From Flavobacteriales bacterium (GTDB taxonomy: Bacteria; Bacteroidota; Bacteroidia; Flavobacteriales_F; PHOS-HE28): a stretch of 64,000 nucleotides of DNA. Made by a program: the position numbers and the translations under genes. The notes beneath the pieces are model-generated. The model was given only the letters and a program-made list of their open reading frames with translations. It ran no database searches and had not been told where the DNA came from. Below are positions 15,035 through 23,917 of the stretch, piece by piece. The stretch spans positions 806,001-870,000 of the forward strand of contig JADJXH010000003.1 of the NCBI GenBank assembly GCA_016715895.1. Direction: 5' to 3'. Within the stretch, counting starts at the first letter, position 1. Each line of letters starts with the position of its first letter.

Positions 15035-17086
15035 TCAGTGGATCGCGATACGGCGCGTGAACACGCGGCCATCAACGCGCAGGGAGAGCACATAGACCCC
15101 GGAAGGCAGATGACCCGGATCCATGCGGCGGATCACCCGCCCCACCGGCGCATCGAAGTGCTCGGCATGCACGCGGCGGCCCGTCAGGTCCATCAGGTCC
15201 GCCTCCACGTCGGTGGGCCGGAGCAGATGCAGCACCACCTCGAAGTGTCCGACGTTGGGGTTGGGGTACACCTCGAAGCCTCGCAGGGACAGCGGTTCGT
15301 CGATGCCGGTGCAGACCTCCACGGTGACGGGCACAGGGGTCAGCGCACTCAGGCAGCTTCCCCCGCCCACCTCCACCTCCCAGTCGTAGAAGTACGGATA
15401 CTCAGTGCCGCCCCCGGACGAACCGGTGATGGTGGCCACTGTGCCGACGGCGTACGGGTAGCTGACGCCACCGGTGCTGCGCCACAGGTCGGTGGTGCCG
15501 CTCACATTGATCGAATAGTTGTTGCCCGGCAGGATGTCCCAATCGAGGTCCACCCGCGATCCGCCGACCGGCACCAGCAGCGAGCGCGAGGCGCGCAACA
15601 CCCCGATGCCGTCCACCAGCTCGATGGTCCGGATGGCCGCACTGCCGGCGTAGACCTTCACGGAGGCGAGCCGGAACGAAGCCAGGGCGTCGAACTTGAG
15701 GGAACGCCCTCCGGCATGATAACCGCCGCCACCTGCATTGTTCGGCTTCCCGCCATAGATGGTGGAGCCCTGCGAGCCCAAGCGGTCGGCCACCTGGTAG
15801 GTGGTGCTGGCATAGAGGACCGGCGTGGTGAACGTGGCACCGCTCCCGAGCGGGTTGCCGAACTGGTCGAACCACTGCGGGTCCATTCCCGATGCGGTGA
15901 GCACGGCCTGCTCCCCTTCGCAGATGATGCCCCCCGCGGCGGTGGGCGCCGACGGCTGCGGCAGGGCGGTGACGGTGAAGGGCGCCGATGTGGCCGTGCC
16001 GCAATAGCTCGTGACCGTGACGGTATAGGTGCCCGGACCGACCGTGATCCGGCTCGTGGTGGCACCGGTGGACCATTGGTAGGAGGTGCCGGGGGTGGCA
16101 TAGAGCTCGACCTGGTCCCCCAGGCACACAAAGGCCTGCTCATCGCAATGGATCTGCGCGACCGGGGCCGTGGGCGTCTGTTGGGTCAGCGTGTAGGGCA
16201 CGGCGGTCCAGTTGTTCGTCTCGTCCGCCTCCACCACCACATCCAGCGGATCGGACTCCATCACGATCCAGTACGCCCCGTTGCAGGTACCACTGGGGAT
16301 GTCGATCCACATGCCGTCGAGGTATTCGCTGTACACATCGGTGTACCCCGATGAGATGCCCTGCCGGGTCATGCTGCACCCATAGGACCCGCCCAGCCCG
16401 AGGTTGGGGAGATCCGAGCCGGTGAGGGTGGTGCCCGCGTTGTACACCGTATTGTCGTCCTTGCAGTGATGGAGGGCCGCACCGGCGTTGCAGCTATGGT
16501 AGTCCATCAGGCAGTACCCGAGCTTGTAACCCTGGCCCACGATGGGCCACAGGCGCGGATCGCTGACACCCGCCTCCTGCATGCGCAGGCTGAAGATGCC
16601 CCACTGGTCGTAGTGGGTATGCCCGTGGGTGGGGTGGTAGGTCATGCCCTGCGGCATCACCCGCTCGGTGGAGGTCATCACCGCCCCGTTCTTGTGGAAG
16701 ATGCGCTGGGTGGTGAGCTGCTTGGCGGTTCCGCCGTCGGGACAGGCGAACTGTTGCTGGGCCGACGGGTCGTAGACCATGAAGGTGTCCACCCCGCACA
16801 CGAAGCGCCGGTAGCCGTTCAGGTCCACACCGCGCACCTCCAACGGACCGTATCCGATGTTCGGTGTCGAGCTGGTGATGTAGATGCGCCCGGGATCCTC
16901 GTTGGGGCCGCTGAGGTAATTGAGCGCGGCGTGCCAGGAGGTGGTCATGTCCGGCAGCAGATCGCAATCCGTCCCCTGCCCTGGCGGGCACTGGCACGAA
17001 GTGGCATTGCTCGTGGTGCATTGCGCATCCGCCCCGATCGGGCAGAGGAGCAACAGGGCGAACGGGAGTAGCGGACGTTGGTGCAT
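15035..17086 (-). CDS. T9SS-exported lysyl oxidase-like protein with Ig-like domain
   Basis: A 683-aa secreted protein. The signal peptide ends near GADAQ. Residues 30-340 resemble the lysyl oxidase copper domain: HPTHGHTHYDQWG (copper-binding histidines), GQGYKLGYCLMDYHSC, and YLDGMWIDIPSGTCNGAYW followed by VEADETNNW. A PKD/Ig-like cysteine-containing domain (ICEGEQAVLTAS) and a long adhesin-like region follow. It ends with a type A T9SS sorting domain (GFEVYPNPNVGHFEV). It heads a five-gene operon with the polyferredoxin-TPR gene 10 bp downstream. The lysyl oxidase assignment rests on motif pattern only. Confidence 0.72.
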   Translation of the reverse strand: MHQRPLLPFALLLLCPIGADAQCTTSNATSCQCPPGQGTDCDLLPDMTTSWHAALNYLSGPNEDPGRIYITSSTPNIGYGPLEVRGVDLNGYRRFVCGVDTFMVYDPSAQQQFACPDGGTAKQLTTQRIFHKNGAVMTSTERVMPQGMTYHPTHGHTHYDQWGIFSLRMQEAGVSDPRLWPIVGQGYKLGYCLMDYHSCNAGAALHHCKDDNTVYNAGTTLTGSDLPNLGLGGSYGCSMTRQGISSGYTDVYSEYLDGMWIDIPSGTCNGAYWIVMESDPLDVVVEADETNNWTAVPYTLTQQTPTAPVAQIHCDEQAFVCLGDQVELYATPGTSYQWSTGATTSRITVGPGTYTVTVTSYCGTATSAPFTVTALPQPSAPTAAGGIICEGEQAVLTASGMDPQWFDQFGNPLGSGATFTTPVLYASTTYQVADRLGSQGSTIYGGKPNNAGGGGYHAGGRSLKFDALASFRLASVKVYAGSAAIRTIELVDGIGVLRASRSLLVPVGGSRVDLDWDILPGNNYSINVSGTTDLWRSTGGVSYPYAVGTVATITGSSGGGTEYPYFYDWEVEVGGGSCLSALTPVPVTVEVCTGIDEPLSLRGFEVYPNPNVGHFEVVLHLLRPTDVEADLMDLTGRRVHAEHFDAPVGRVIRRMDPGHLPSGVYVLSLRVDGRVFTRRIAIH

Positions 17087-17136
17087 CGGGGATGGTTTGG
17101 CTAGGGCCAAGGTGCGCCCGATCCCTGTCCATTAAT

Positions 17137-17150
17137 ATGATATGTATCAT
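17137..17150. promoter_or_regulatory. Crp/Fnr-type site for the lysyl-oxidase-like operon
   Basis: ATGAT-ATGT-ATCAT, perfect arms. Its centre is 29.5 bp from a weak -7-like element CACCTTGG (17114-17107, minus strand), about 20 bases before the start at 17086. Confidence 0.6.
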
Positions 17151-17390
17151 GTTTTACATCACCGCCTCCCCACCGGGCATCCCACCGCGGCCGACACCTC
17201 GTGCCATTGCCCCCCGCGCGATAAGCCGGCCAACGCACCCTCGCATGATCCGGGGACGGAAGGCCCGTACCGTCCGGCGGGAGCGGAACGATGCGGGCCC
17301 GGGCGCTGCCACCTGAACACGCTCCCGTGCACACCCTCACCGGTCCTGAACGGATCGCTCCCGGAAGCGGATGCACGGTTTGGCGAACAG

Positions 17391-17406
17391 TATGATTCAT
17401 ATCATA
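17391..17406. promoter_or_regulatory. Crp/Fnr-type site for mbnP-mbnH
   Basis: TATGAT-TCAT-ATCATA, a perfect palindrome. The centre (17398.5) is 29.5 bp from the -7-like element CCACTTTG (17428-17435). That element lies five bases before the mbnP ATG, placing the site near -42 of a leaderless transcript. Confidence 0.68.
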
Positions 17407-17440
17407 GTTTTACCCTCAACGATCCCGCCACTTTGCGGTC

Positions 17441-18214
17441 ATGGACACACGCACCCCGCACCCTCGTCTCCCGGAGATCGTTCTCCTTCTCGCCCTGCCC
17501 CTGCTTGTGGCTCTTTCGGGCTGCGCCAAGGAAGATGAGGACCCGCCCGGCACAGCGGATCCGGTGCAGCCGGCGACCATCACGCTTCGGCTGGAACACC
17601 ACGCCGACGGTGTTCCCCTGTTGTTCGACACGGTGCTCTATGCCACCGCGGCGGGCCATACCTATTCCGTGAGCCGCCTGGAGTACTACATCACCGCGAT
17701 CGAACTGTTGACCGCGGACAGCACCGATGTGGAGCCGGTGGTCGCCGGTCCGTTCCTGGTCAATGCGCGCAACACGACCACCTTCGACCTGGGCCCGCTT
17801 CCCCCAGGCAACTACACGGGAGTGAGGCTCCGGCTGGGCCTGACCCCGGACCTGAACCTCACCGGTGCCCTGCCCAACACGCTGGAGAACGTGAACATGG
17901 CCTGGCCCGACGGCATGGGCGGTGGGTATCACTTCATGAAGTTCGAGGGGCACTTCCTGAACGGAGGCGTTCCCACCGGCTACGCCATTCACCTGGGGCG
18001 GAACGAGAACCTGCCGACCTGCCATGCGCAGGGGGGCCTCCTGCTGGACGGCTCGGCGCGCACCCTGGTCGCGCGCTTCAACATGAACGAGGTCTTCCGC
18101 ACCCCGCACACCTACGACCTGTCTACCGGAAGCTATTCGATGGGAAGCATGATGCTGATGGGGCTCCTGCGCGACAACTGCGCCGACGTCTTCACCGTGG
18201 CCATCGAGCCATGA
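17441..18214 (+). CDS. mbnP: MbnP family copper-binding-type lipoprotein
   Basis: A 257-aa lipoprotein (lipobox VALSGC near residue 28) with the MbnP-family pattern: TITLRLEHHADGVPL, YSVSRLEYYITAIEL, then GVRLRLGLTPDLN and a Trp/His-rich stretch (MAWPDGMGGGYHFMKFEGHF). MbnP proteins pair with the diheme enzyme MbnH, which modifies a tryptophan in MbnP during copper-linked metabolism. The mbnH-like gene follows and overlaps by four bases. The gene has a Crp/Fnr-type site at about -42, which suggests induction under low oxygen or nitrogen oxides. Confidence 0.85.
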   Translation: MDTRTPHPRLPEIVLLLALPLLVALSGCAKEDEDPPGTADPVQPATITLRLEHHADGVPLLFDTVLYATAAGHTYSVSRLEYYITAIELLTADSTDVEPVVAGPFLVNARNTTTFDLGPLPPGNYTGVRLRLGLTPDLNLTGALPNTLENVNMAWPDGMGGGYHFMKFEGHFLNGGVPTGYAIHLGRNENLPTCHAQGGLLLDGSARTLVARFNMNEVFRTPHTYDLSTGSYSMGSMMLMGLLRDNCADVFTVAIEP

Positions 18215-19245
18215 GGGCCTTGGCCACCATCGGCGGGGTGGCGGCGGTGGTGCTCCTTGGCGCCACGGGATGTCGTCGCGATGCGTCAGAGGACCCGGTT
18301 TCCGATGCTCCGACCACCACGCCCTACGCGTTGGAGCACCCCTCCTACTTCCCGGTGCCGGTGATCCCGGCCTCCGCTCCCTTGACGGTGGAAGGCATCG
18401 CTCTGGGCCGACGGCTGTACTACGACACGTACCTCTCGCGCAACGGGCCGTTCGAAGGCCTTGCGTGCGCCAGTTGCCATGACCAGAGCCGCTCCTTCAC
18501 GGTGCCCACGTCAGGGACGAACGTGCTGGCCCATGTGAACCTGGCCTGGAGCTCGAACTTCCTGTGGAACGGCAAGGTGACCGGCACGCTGGAGGACGTG
18601 ATGCGTTTCGAGGTGGAGGAGTTCTTCCAGGTGGATGTGGCCGAGCTGAACGCACACGCGGAATATCCGTTGCTCTTCCAGAAGGTCTTCGGCGCCGGCG
18701 ACATCACGGGCGATCGCGTGGTCGGCGCCCTGGCCCAATGGTTCCGACGCCTGACCTCCACCAACAGCAGGCTCGACAAGCACCTGCGGGGCGAGATCAT
18801 CCTCACCCCATCAGAGATGAACGGCGCCATGCTCTTCCTTTCGGAGAAGGGCGATTGCTTCCACTGCCACCCCACGCCCCTGATGACCGACAACGGCTTC
18901 CACAACAACGGGCTCTCCTCGACCTTCGCCGGCCTCGATGTGGGACGTTACGCCATTACGGGCGCCCCGATGGACCTCGGCGCCTTCAAGAGCCCCACCC
19001 TGCGCAACATCGCGCTGACGGCGCCATACATGCACGATGGCCGCTTCCAGACGCTGGAGGATGTGGTGGAATTCTACAACAGCGGGGTACAGCACTCGGC
19101 AAGCCTCGACCCCCTGATGACCAAGCCGGGGCCGAGCCTCACCCTGGGGCTGACCCCGCAGGAGAAGGCGGACCTGGTGAGCTTCCTGCATGCGCTCACG
19201 GACGACACCTTCATCACGGACCCCGCGTTGGGGAGCCCGTTCTGA
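18211..19245 (+). CDS. mbnH: MbnH/MauG-type diheme cytochrome c peroxidase family protein
   Basis: A 344-aa exported protein with a lipoprotein-like signal (LLGATGC). It has two haem c motifs, CASCHDQ (residue about 88) and CFHCHPTP (about 215), in the bacterial cytochrome c peroxidase/MauG arrangement, including LSRNGPFEGLACASC and ALTAPYMHDGRFQTLEDVV. It overlaps mbnP, its expected substrate. In characterised pairs MbnH uses a high-valent diheme state to oxidise a Trp of MbnP. It could instead be a plain peroxidase; the operon with mbnP favours MbnH. Confidence 0.85.
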   Translation: MRALATIGGVAAVVLLGATGCRRDASEDPVSDAPTTTPYALEHPSYFPVPVIPASAPLTVEGIALGRRLYYDTYLSRNGPFEGLACASCHDQSRSFTVPTSGTNVLAHVNLAWSSNFLWNGKVTGTLEDVMRFEVEEFFQVDVAELNAHAEYPLLFQKVFGAGDITGDRVVGALAQWFRRLTSTNSRLDKHLRGEIILTPSEMNGAMLFLSEKGDCFHCHPTPLMTDNGFHNNGLSSTFAGLDVGRYAITGAPMDLGAFKSPTLRNIALTAPYMHDGRFQTLEDVVEFYNSGVQHSASLDPLMTKPGPSLTLGLTPQEKADLVSFLHALTDDTFITDPALGSPF

Positions 19246-19286
19246 GCGGTGCGTCCGATTCGGTCGCCCACCTACATTCGCCCCCG

Positions 19287-19994
19287 ATGGGCGAGGGCAT
19301 GAACGGAGACCATCAGCGCCTGGATGAGCTGATCAAGGCGCATTGCAGTGCGGAATGGCGCAGGCGGTTGCGCGACCACAACATCCAGGTGGGCTATGCG
19401 AAGGGAGAGGCGGTCTTCAGCAGCGGCCAGAAGGCCGATCGGATGTTTATGGTCCATCACGGCAGGGTGAAGGTGGTGGCGGACATCGGCAAGGGCCAGG
19501 GCCGCATCATCCGTCTGGCCGGCGACGGGGAGATGCTCGGGCACCGAGCCCTGGGCCAGAAGCCCACGTATACGGCCGGCGCCATCGCCCTGGTGCCCAC
19601 CGTGATGAACGTGATCCCGATGGCGCTCTTTCTGGAGACCTTGCGTGAGAACCCGCGGTTCTGCTACCACTTCCTGCTGCGGTTCGCGGCGGAAATGCGG
19701 CTGCTGGACCAGCATCTGCGCGACCTGCGGACCATGGACGTGGCGCAGCGTGTGGTGAGGGTCCTGCTGATCTGCCGCGACACCTTCGGCATGGATGCCC
19801 GGGATCGCCGACAGCTGGCCTACACCCTGCCGCGACGCGACATCGCCTCCATGGCGGACACCACCTACGAATCCGTGGTGCGCAGCCTCTCCAGCCTGCA
19901 GCAGGAAGGGCTCATCGAACTGGTCGGCAAGAACGTACGCCTGTGCAAGCCCATGGCGTTGGAGAAGCTGTTGGGCCGGGGGGTGGCGGGATGA
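19287..19994 (+). CDS. Crp/Fnr family transcriptional regulator
   Basis: A 235-aa regulator with an N-terminal cyclic-nucleotide-type beta-barrel (GEAVFSSGQKADRMFMVHHGRVKV) and a C-terminal winged helix. The recognition helix reads TTYESVVRSL: the Glu and Arg that contact the TGA core in Crp and Fnr are present, while the FNR-specific Ser is Val. The N-terminus lacks the cysteine cluster of oxygen-sensing FNR, so a DNR-type (haem/NO) or other signal is more likely. A -7 element TACATTCG lies six bases before the ATG. It is the best candidate to bind the TGAY-N4-RTCA sites in this window. Confidence 0.87.
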   Translation: MGEGMNGDHQRLDELIKAHCSAEWRRRLRDHNIQVGYAKGEAVFSSGQKADRMFMVHHGRVKVVADIGKGQGRIIRLAGDGEMLGHRALGQKPTYTAGAIALVPTVMNVIPMALFLETLRENPRFCYHFLLRFAAEMRLLDQHLRDLRTMDVAQRVVRVLLICRDTFGMDARDRRQLAYTLPRRDIASMADTTYESVVRSLSSLQQEGLIELVGKNVRLCKPMALEKLLGRGVAG

Positions 19995-20198
19995 TCCGCC
20001 CCGTGCCGGTGTTCACCCGCGTGAGGGGGCGAAGCGGCAGCTTGCCGCAGGGCCGGCCCGGCAGCGCACGCGGCGAGGAGGCTGCGAGGAACGAGCAGAC
20101 CCCGGAGCCGGAGCCACACCCGCAGAGCCGAGGGCGCTAAAGCGGATGACCCGGCCTGTGCGTTGGCAAGGAGCGTGAGCTAAGGGACACGCCCTACC

Positions 20199-20655
20199 CT
20201 AGATCTGCTCGAAATGCGCGGTGAAGTGCCTGAGGAAACGCGGCTCCTTGATGATGCGGCAGCCGCGCACCTGCTCGCGGGTGCGCATGATCTCCTCGAA
20301 GGTCTCGGCCACGTATTCCATGTGGCTCTGGGTGTATACGCGGCGCGGGATGGCCAGGCGCACCAGTTCCATGGGCGAGGGCTTCAGTGAACCATCGGGC
20401 AGGTAGGTGCCGAACATGACCGAGCCGATCTCCACGCTGCGGATGCCGCCCAGCCGGTAGAGCTCGCACACCAGCGCCTGGCCGGGGTAATGCTGCGGCG
20501 GGATGTGCGGATAGAGGGACTTGGCATCGATGTACACCGCGTGGCCCGCTGCGGAGCGAAATGGCGGTACCCCCATGGAAGCAACTGCTCGCCCTGCCAA
20601 GTGGTGCTGGGGTTGCGGTAGTCCTGGCAGTGGGCATCAGGCCGATGCCGCCCAG
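20199..20655 (-). pseudogene. Tryptophanase remnant (3' part), decayed copy of tnaA
   Basis: Bases 20199-20545 encode about 115 residues almost identical to the C-terminus of the intact tryptophanase at 28893-30266 (AVYIDAK, YPGQALVCELYRLGG, PRRVYTQSHMEYV). Further upstream the similarity fades but is still traceable to about 20655 (QDYR matches the intact LDYR), with a frameshift near 20600 and a deletion of roughly 15 bases. The 5' two thirds are missing. The remnant has the same orientation as the intact gene, so the efflux genes between them are flanked by direct repeats. Confidence 0.82.
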
Positions 20656-20680
20656 GTGACCAATGTCACTGTACAGGTAT

Positions 20681-20700
20681 GTTAGTGTTCACTTACTTTG
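20681..20700 (+). promoter_or_regulatory. Probable TetR operator overlapping the efflux operon promoter
   Basis: GTTAGTG-TT-CACTTAC (20681-20696) is a near-perfect inverted repeat. It runs into a -7-like element TACTTTG (20694-20700) ahead of the membrane-protein and tetR genes. This layout is typical of TetR autoregulation. Confidence 0.55.
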
Positions 20701-20723
20701 TGCCGTTCAAACAGATCACGATC

Positions 20724-21137
20724 ATGAACGGACAACGGAACATCGCCATCGGCTTCCTCACCATGGGGGCCTTCATGCTCTACGGCTTCCTGCTCATCTA
20801 CCTGCGCGACTTCGCCCCCGACAAGCAGGCGTGGGTGGACAGCTACAGTGTGGGCAAGCACTTCGAGGCACGCCTGGCCCATGTGCATGGCAACCTCTTC
20901 GCCTTCCTCAATGTGGTGATGGGCTACCTGCTGCTCCACTTCGGCGAACGGCTGCGATGGTCCGCGCTCACGTCCTGGCTGGGGCTCATCGGCCTCCTGA
21001 TGCCCCTCGGCATCCTCGCTGAAGTTTATCTGGGTGCACCTCCCGTGTTCGTCCTCATCGGCGCGCTGGCCATGACCGCTTCGGTCTTCCTGCTCGGCAC
21101 AGCCTTCTTCAACCTCAAGCCACACCATGGACATTAA
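20724..21137 (+). CDS. Small polytopic membrane protein of unknown function
   Basis: A 137-aa protein with about four predicted transmembrane helices (IGFLTMGAFMLYGFLLIYL, FAFLNVVMGYLLLHF, SWLGLIGLLMPLGILAEVYL, VLIGALAMTASVFLLG). No enzyme motif is recognised. The ATG at 20724 is chosen; the longer frame from 20679 would run through the promoter and operator. It is first in the efflux operon and overlaps tetR by 11 bases, so it is presumably under TetR control. Confidence 0.72.
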   Translation: MNGQRNIAIGFLTMGAFMLYGFLLIYLRDFAPDKQAWVDSYSVGKHFEARLAHVHGNLFAFLNVVMGYLLLHFGERLRWSALTSWLGLIGLLMPLGILAEVYLGAPPVFVLIGALAMTASVFLLGTAFFNLKPHHGH

Positions 21138-21708
21138 GCCGCGCCAACTGGAGATCATCGAAGCCGCCGGACAACTGGTGACCGAAGATGGTTTCGCAGC
21201 GCTCACCACCAAACGCTTGGCCGAACGCATGCACTTCACAGAAGCGGCGCTCTACCGGCACTTCAAGAGCAAGGAGGAGATCCTGGTGACCATGTTGAAC
21301 CACCTTGCCGAGAACATCGATGAGCGGCTTGGGCATTTGGCCGACGAGCATGCGGACCCGGTGGAGCGCGTCCGGGCCATGTTCGACAGCCAGTTCACCT
21401 ACTTCCAGAAGAACCCGCAATACCTGATGGCCATTTTCGCCACGGGAATGCTGGAAGCCTCACACGGCATCGATACCGGCATCGAGCGCATCATGGTGGT
21501 AAAGCGCCGCCACCTGCTAAACGCCATCAAAGACGGGCAACGATCGGGTGTCTTCACCTCGGACCACTCGGCCGAAACGCTCGGTCACATCCTCATGGGC
21601 ACCTTCCGCCTGCACATGCTGCAATGGCGCATGAGCGGCCGCTCCTTCGATGTGCGCCGGAAAGGCATGTCCCTCATCGCTGCCACCCTGAACCTCATCA
21701 CCCGCTGA
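21127..21708 (+). CDS. TetR family transcriptional regulator
   Basis: A 193-aa repressor. The N-terminal helix-turn-helix is clear: RQLEIIEAAGQLVTEDGFAALTTKRLAERMHFTEAALYRHFKSKEE in outline, with the canonical ALYRHF recognition region. The C-terminal ligand domain is helical. It lies in the operon of the RND efflux system at 22580-28102 and likely represses it through the operator at 20681-20696. Its ligand is probably an efflux substrate. It overlaps the preceding membrane-protein gene. Confidence 0.9.
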   Translation: MDIKPRQLEIIEAAGQLVTEDGFAALTTKRLAERMHFTEAALYRHFKSKEEILVTMLNHLAENIDERLGHLADEHADPVERVRAMFDSQFTYFQKNPQYLMAIFATGMLEASHGIDTGIERIMVVKRRHLLNAIKDGQRSGVFTSDHSAETLGHILMGTFRLHMLQWRMSGRSFDVRRKGMSLIAATLNLITR

Positions 21709-21714
21709 GCCGCC

Positions 21715-22131
21715 ATGGGAATCAGTAAGCTTACACGCATCGCCCTCGGCCTAGTGGTCATCGCGTTCGGCGCGCTCACACTCTTCCTGAGCGCCTCCGT
21801 GCTGCTGGACCTCTTCGGTATCCGCGAACGCGAGTCGCCTTATGTGCCTGCGGTGGTGATCGCCAACCTGTTCGCGTCCCTTCTGTACCTACCTGCCGGT
21901 GCAGGCCTGCTGATGAAGCGACGCTGGTCCGCCCCGCTGTTAGCTACCGCTGTGGGCGTACTGCTCGTGGGCGCCTTGCTCCTCGCCTTGCACATCACGG
22001 AAGGCGGTGCATACCGTACGGCCACCATTGGGGCGCTCACGTTCCGGACGCTGCTCACATGGGCCTTCCACCTCCTGGCGCGCCGGGCCTTGCGCTACAC
22101 TGAACAACCTGCTGAACCTACGCACGCATGA
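21715..22131 (+). CDS. Four-helix membrane protein of unknown function
   Basis: A 138-aa protein with four predicted transmembrane segments (TRIALGLVVIAFGALTLFL, VPAVVIANLFASLLYLPAG, LLATAVGVLLVGALLLAL, AHLLARRAL region). It contains no catalytic motif. It sits between tetR and a histidine-rich lipoprotein gene, overlapping the latter by four bases, in an operon that leads into the RND efflux genes. A role in efflux or membrane adaptation is guilt by association only. Confidence 0.7.
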   Translation: MGISKLTRIALGLVVIAFGALTLFLSASVLLDLFGIRERESPYVPAVVIANLFASLLYLPAGAGLLMKRRWSAPLLATAVGVLLVGALLLALHITEGGAYRTATIGALTFRTLLTWAFHLLARRALRYTEQPAEPTHA

Positions 22132-22583
22132 ACCGCATCTTACTTCCCCTCCTCCTCCTGGCGATCGCCGCGTTCTATGGCAGCTGTGGTGAACACACCC
22201 ACGAGGCCGCTGCACACGCCGACCACACGACCAGCCCAGCGGACAGCACCCCGGCTACGGACCACGACGCACTGCCCCCCGTTACCCTCAACAACGGCCT
22301 GCGCTGGCAAGCCAATCCGGAGACCACCGCGGGCATTGCCAACATGGTGGGCATACTCGCTGCCTACGATCCATCGACCGGTGACCCCAAGGCGCTGAAG
22401 GCCGCACTGGAGGAGGAGTTCGGGCTCATTTTCGAGCGTTGCACCATGACCGGCGAAGCGCACAACCAGTTGCACAACTACTTACTACCCATCCACCACC
22501 AGCTGCGCGAGTTTGAGGCCACCGACGTACAACGCAACGCCTTGGGCGAGCACTTGGCAGCGTACGGCAACTACTTTGAATGA
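22128..22583 (+). CDS. Histidine-rich lipoprotein of unknown function
   Basis: A 151-aa protein with a lipoprotein signal (AFYGSC, cysteine at residue 20) followed by a His/Asp-rich linker (GEHTHEAAAHADHTT) that could bind metal ions. The rest is a predicted helical domain with LRWQANPETTAGIANM and conserved His/Cys residues (RCTMTGEAHNQLHNYLLPIHHQL). The heme- or metal-like spacing suggests a periplasmic metal sensor or chaperone. It overlaps the TolC-family gene by four bases, so it likely belongs to the same efflux system, which may therefore export a metal. Confidence 0.7.
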   Translation: MNRILLPLLLLAIAAFYGSCGEHTHEAAAHADHTTSPADSTPATDHDALPPVTLNNGLRWQANPETTAGIANMVGILAAYDPSTGDPKALKAALEEEFGLIFERCTMTGEAHNQLHNYLLPIHHQLREFEATDVQRNALGEHLAAYGNYFE

Positions 22584-23917
22584 TGCGCCTGGTCAGCTCC
22601 ATACGGCCCTTCCCGGGCGCGGCGATGTTAGCCTGGTCACTCGTTGCCACTGCACAGCAACCCACCTCCGTGCTGTCGCTGCAGGCGTGCATCGACCAGG
22701 CGCTGGTCAACGACCAACGTGTGCGCGCTGCGGAGATCGACCAACGCATGGCCGGGGCGCGGGTGGACGAGCAACGCGCCGGCCTGTTGCCCAAGGTGCG
22801 GGCGCTGGCGGATATGCGGCACTATGCGCAGTTGCCCTATCAACTGCTTCCCTCTTCCTTCTTCGGTGGTCCCGAAGGCGTGTACCGCGAGATCCAGTTC
22901 GGCACACCGGACAACATTTCCATGAACGTGCAGGCCCAGTTGCCTTTGGTGGATGTAGGTAGCTGGGAGAGCATCCATGTGGCGCGCGAGGCGGAACGCC
23001 TGGCTGGCATCCAACGCGAACGCGGCCGCGAAGAGGTGGTGCTGGATGTGAGCAATGCGTACTACAATGCCCAGGTGCTCCAGGCACGCCGCACGTTCCT
23101 GGACAGCAACCTGCAGAGCACCGAGGCCATGCTCCGGAACGTGGAACTGCTCCACGCGCAACTGCTGGCGCGGGGCACCGATGTAGATCGGCTACGACTG
23201 CAACGCGACCAATTGCGCACCCAGCTTGAACGCGTGGGGGCCCAACAGGAACAGGTGCTCGACCTCATGCGCCTGATGATGGGCCTCCCGCCCGATGCGC
23301 CGTTGGCCACAGAACCTGCTTCGCCGTCCGCGAACCCTGCACCGGCAACACCAAGACCCACCGCCGGACTGCGCCTCGCCGAACAGACCATGCTGCTCCG
23401 TCATGCGGAGATCCGCCTGTTGAAACGATCGCGCCTGCCTTCCCTCCAAGGCTATGGTTTGCTGGGCAACACCGGCTTCGGCCCCATCGGCAGCGAGGGT
23501 CGCTACGACTTCTATCCCGTAAGCTACTTCGGAGCCACCCTGCAAGTGCCTCTCTTCAATGGCACGGTGATCACCCGCAAGGTGGCACAGAAGGAACTGG
23601 AGTTGGAACGCGCCGGTCTGCTGCGCGATGCGGTGGCCGACCGTGAAGGCTTGGAACAACGACGCGCCGCGCGTGACGAGGCCCTTGCCTTCCGTACGCT
23701 CGCTGATGCGGAAGCGCAGCTCACACTGGCTGACCGCATCCGCCGCAGCACTCTGCTGCAACATGCGGAAGGGGTGGCAACGCTCACCGACCTGCTGCTG
23801 GCCGACCAGGCCGTGCGTGAAGGCCAACAGCTGTACATCGATGCCTTGGTGCAACTGCGCAAGGCCCAACTGGAACTGGCGCGCCTCAACGGCACGCTGC
23901 TGAACGAACGCCCATGA
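22580..23917 (+). CDS. TolC family outer-membrane efflux protein
   Basis: A 445-aa exported protein with the TolC/OEP repeat: LSLQACIDQALVNDQRVRAAEIDQRMA near the N-terminus and a second copy with LRLAEQTMLLRHAEIRLLKRSRLPSLQGYG in the middle. Long amphipathic helices with heptad character are present. It would form the outer-membrane channel of the tripartite pump encoded with the adaptor (23914) and permease (24977). It overlaps both neighbours by four bases. Confidence 0.87.
   Translation: MMRLVSSIRPFPGAAMLAWSLVATAQQPTSVLSLQACIDQALVNDQRVRAAEIDQRMAGARVDEQRAGLLPKVRALADMRHYAQLPYQLLPSSFFGGPEGVYREIQFGTPDNISMNVQAQLPLVDVGSWESIHVAREAERLAGIQRERGREEVVLDVSNAYYNAQVLQARRTFLDSNLQSTEAMLRNVELLHAQLLARGTDVDRLRLQRDQLRTQLERVGAQQEQVLDLMRLMMGLPPDAPLATEPASPSANPAPATPRPTAGLRLAEQTMLLRHAEIRLLKRSRLPSLQGYGLLGNTGFGPIGSEGRYDFYPVSYFGATLQVPLFNGTVITRKVAQKELELERAGLLRDAVADREGLEQRRAARDEALAFRTLADAEAQLTLADRIRRSTLLQHAEGVATLTDLLLADQAVREGQQLYIDALVQLRKAQLELARLNGTLLNERP

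Larger units (their letters stand above)
17087..17440. other. Divergent regulatory region with two Crp/Fnr-type sites, no gene seen
   Basis: These 354 bases separate the minus-strand lysyl-oxidase-like operon from the plus-strand mbnP-mbnH pair. No ORF looks real. Two ATGAT-N4-ATCAT palindromes (17137-17150 and 17392-17405) face outwards, one for each operon. The middle 230 bases show nothing recognisable. Confidence 0.65.

Noticed and set aside
19995..20198. Possible small gene between the Crp/Fnr gene and the tnaA remnant
   Set aside because: The short open frames here have no start context, no domain pattern and a composition of plain GC-rich spacer.
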